From: Prorocentrum cordatum
Lineage: Eukaryota; Sar; Dinophyceae; Prorocentrales; Prorocentraceae
DNA: 64,000 nt
Direction of reading: 5' to 3'
Assembly: GCA_963575745.1 (NCBI GenBank)
Contig: CAUYUJ010019115.1
Coordinates: 331,041 to 395,040, forward strand
Part shown: in pieces, positions 61,623-64,000 of the stretch
How the letters are laid out: every line of letters starts with the position of its first letter
Numbering within the stretch: the first letter of the stretch is position 1
Notes under the pieces: model-generated
Database searches by the model: none
What the model was told of the DNA's origin: nothing
What the model saw: only the letters and a program-made list of their open reading frames with translations
Made by a program: the position numbers and the translations under genes

Positions 61623-64000
61623 GCAGCGCTGCCAGGAGCGCTTCCACGTGTGCCTGCACGAGTAGACGCTTGGCGGAAGCTCTCCCGGACCCGCTGCCAA
61701 GTCGGGCGAACCGCTGCGGGGATCGTGGAGCGGCGGAGATGGGCTGCTGGCGGGCACCACCACCGTCCGGCTTCTAATCTAAAACCCTCTAGCTCTCAGA
61801 GAGCTCTCCGGTAACTTGGTAGCGTCCAAAACCCGTAGAGCAAAAAGGACGCACACCGGAAAGCTGTCCTAGCGAGCTCTCGGACGCTCTCGTGAAGCGC
61901 TTCTGGGGCTCTGGGGGCCCCCCCTGCGGCGCTTCTGAAGCGCTGCCGGGAACGCTTCCACGTGTGCCTGCACGCGTGCAGGCACGCGTAGACAGTTGGC
62001 GGAAGCTCTCCCGGACCCGCTGCCGGGTCGGGCGAACCGCTGCGGGGATCGTGGAGCGGCGGAGATGGGCTGCTGGCGGGCACCACCACAGTCCGGCTTC
62101 TAATCTAAAACCCTCTAGCTCCCAGAGAGCTCTCCGGGGATATTGTCTCTTAAGGTCGGGTCGGCTCCGCGCCGGAATTCCTCTAGCTCGCTGGGCGCGT
62201 CCACTGGCACGCCCCCATGCGTGCCTGCACGCGTGCAAGCACGCGTGGACGCGTGCCTTCCTGCAGAGCTCTGTCACACCCCCCTGGGGCGCCTGCAGAG
62301 CTCTGTCGAACCATTCTGAAGCGATCCTGCATTGCTGCGGACCCGCTGCCGGGCCGTCGAGGCGCTGCGGGGATCGTGGACCGGCGGAGATGGGCGGCTG
62401 GCGGGCACCACCACCGTCCGGCTTCTAATCTAAAACCCTCTAGCTCTCTGAGAGCTCTCCGGGAATAACGAAGAGCTCTACGAGGTACTTTGTAGCGTTT
62501 ATTGGTAGCGTCTAAAACCGGAGAGCAAGGAGCACACACCATAAATTCCTGCGAGCCCTCGGACGCTCTCGTGTGGGGCTCTGGGGGGGCTGCCCTGGAG
62601 CGCCAGGATCGACCCCACGCGTGCCTGCACGCGTGCAGGCACGCGTGGACGCTTACCGGAAGCTCTCCCGGACCAGCTGCGACTTCAAACGAGCCCCTGC
62701 GGGGATTCTCGAGCGGCAAAGATGAGCTGCTGGCAGGCATCACCACCGCCCGGCTTCTAATCTAAGACCCTCTAGCTCTCAGAGAGCCTTCCAGGAAAAA
62801 TCCGGAAAGCGAAGAGATCGTCAGGAATGCTAGGGTCCACTTGGTAGCGTCCAAAACCCGGAGAGCAAAGATAGAACACACCAGAAAGCTTTCCTGGCGG
62901 GCACCCGGACGCTCTCGTGAAGCGCTTCTGGGGCTCTGGGGGGCTCCCCTGCAGCGCTTCTGAAGCGCTGCCAGGAACGCTTCCATGCGTGCCTGCGCGC
63001 GCGCAGGCGCGCGTGGACGCGTGCCCGAAGCGCTCCCGAACGGGCTGCGAGGTTTTACAGGTCGCTGCGGGGATTCTGGACCGGCGGAGATGTGCTGCTG
63101 GCGGACACCACCGCCGTCCGGCTTCTAAAACCCTCTAGCTCTCAGAGAGCTCTCCGGGAAAAACCCGGAGAGCGGAGAGACCCTCCAGAACGGGGCATCT
63201 TTTCTGGAAAGCTCTTGGAGGTCTCTTGAAGCGCTTCGAAAGCGCTGCCAGGCACGCTTCCATGCGTGCCTGCACGCGTGCAGGCACGCGTGGACGCGTG
63301 CCCGAAGCGCTTCCGGACCCGCTGCGAGGTTTTACAGGCCGCTGCGAGGGTCCTGGACCGGCGGAGATGGGCTTCTGGCAGGCACCACCACTGTCCGGTG
63401 TCTAATCTAAAGTCCTCTAGCTCTCAGAGAGCTCTCCGGGAACAGGAAAATTTCCCTGGAGGGCTCTTGGGGGCTTACCAGGAGCGCTTCTCAAGCGCGT
63501 GCCTGCACGCGTGCGGGCACGCGCGGACGCGTGCCAGAACCTCTCCCGGACCCGCTGCTGGGACAAACGAATCTCTGCGGGGATTCTGGATCGGCGGAGC
63601 TGGCAGGCACCACCACCGTCCGGCTCCTAATCTAAAGCCCTACAGCTCTCAGAGAGCTCTCCGGGAAAAACCTGGAGAGCGAAGAGACCCTCGGGGACGG
63701 GAGATCTTTCCTAGAGAGCTCTGCGGCCCCCCCTGCAGCGCTTCTGGAACGCTTCCACGCGTGCCTGCACGCGTGCAGTCGCACGTGGACGCGTGCTGGA
63801 GCCGCTCCCGAACCAGCTGCCGGCCCGGGCGAACTGCTGCGGCGGACGTGGACTGCCGTGGAGGAGCTCCTGGCGGGCACCACCTCCGTCCGGCTTCTAA
63901 TCTAAAACCCTCTAGCTCTCAGAGAGCTCTCCAGGAATCAATGCCGAAGAGCTCTACGAGGTACGTGGAAAGCGCGCCCGAACCAGCTGCCGGGCGAGGC
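61622..64000 (+). repeat. Terminal satellite, ~8 units of ~230-360 bp
   Basis: Marked by TCTAATCTAAAACCCTCTAG (with small changes) at about 61776, 62100, 62427, 62758, 63124, 63398, 63626 and 63898, followed by AGCTCTCAGAGAGCT. Each unit also has GGGGAT(C/T)(G/C)TGGA, GGCGGAGATG, GCGGGCACCACCACCGTCCG and a palindromic CGTGCCTGCACG/CGTGCAGGCACG core. Unit lengths vary by internal deletion. The array runs off the window end. Frames within it are not genes. Confidence 0.9.

Overview
The window looks like nuclear DNA of a dinoflagellate (a Prorocentrum- or Symbiodiniales-like genome is my guess; the species cannot be fixed by eye). Reasons: GC-rich sequence crowded with trinucleotide and dinucleotide tracts; fossils of the dinoflagellate-type PPR motif; blocks of two multicopy protein families that I know only from unannotated dinoflagellate predictions; a YR (DIRS-like) retrotransposon relic; introns without canonical GT donors; and a possible relic of the trans-spliced leader. 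There are no operons, bacterial promoters or ribosome binding sites. Most long open frames are products of GC-rich or codon-length repeats, and I left them out.

Layout. 1-7,300: purine/pyrimidine low-complexity DNA with a ~10.5-bp beat, two PPR fossils and two copies of a leader + tandem-array module. 7,305-18,295: a very large inverted repeat (arms ~2.7 and ~2.1 kb) around a ~6.2-kb centre that holds a cysteine-rich, possibly transposase-related, frameshifted gene on the minus strand; the arms carry tRNA-like split promoters and a series of A-loop hairpins. 18,851-24,000: a minus-strand, multi-exon, partly broken gene of a large dinoflagellate family (YDETPM ... LPNGDWR ... GGGGAWRAFV ... 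AGRCVC blocks). 24,490-25,400: a third, inverted copy of the tandem-array module with an exact 90-bp period. 25,400-29,530: a triplicated 1.3-1.8 kb unit with long GTC tracts. 29,696-32,687: a 5'-truncated, frameshifted tyrosine-recombinase retrotransposon with RNase H, recombinase and methyltransferase-like domains. 36,019-38,128 (minus) and 57,750-59,890 (plus): two diverged members of a second dinoflagellate family. 38,490-39,740: a 1.2-kb GA tract. 40,800-42,640: a GGATCC-rich satellite with nested 9-bp variation. 43,900-57,000: coding islands of lysine/glutamate-rich proteins between GGA/GAT tracts, including one gene with an intron bounded by a perfect 15-bp inverted repeat and, nearby, a TA-flanked MITE. 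51,893-52,435: an AT-rich 11-bp satellite of phased T-tracts. 61,620-64,000: a ~230-360 bp satellite with a conserved palindrome.

No pathway can be reconstructed. The window is mainly a record of element insertion, array amplification and decay, with few intact genes. The items most worth following are the giant inverted repeat with its internal Pol III-type signals, the three array modules that share one leader, the boundary motif shared by two unrelated satellites, the TIR-bounded intron, and the satellite palindrome whose changes mostly keep pairing.
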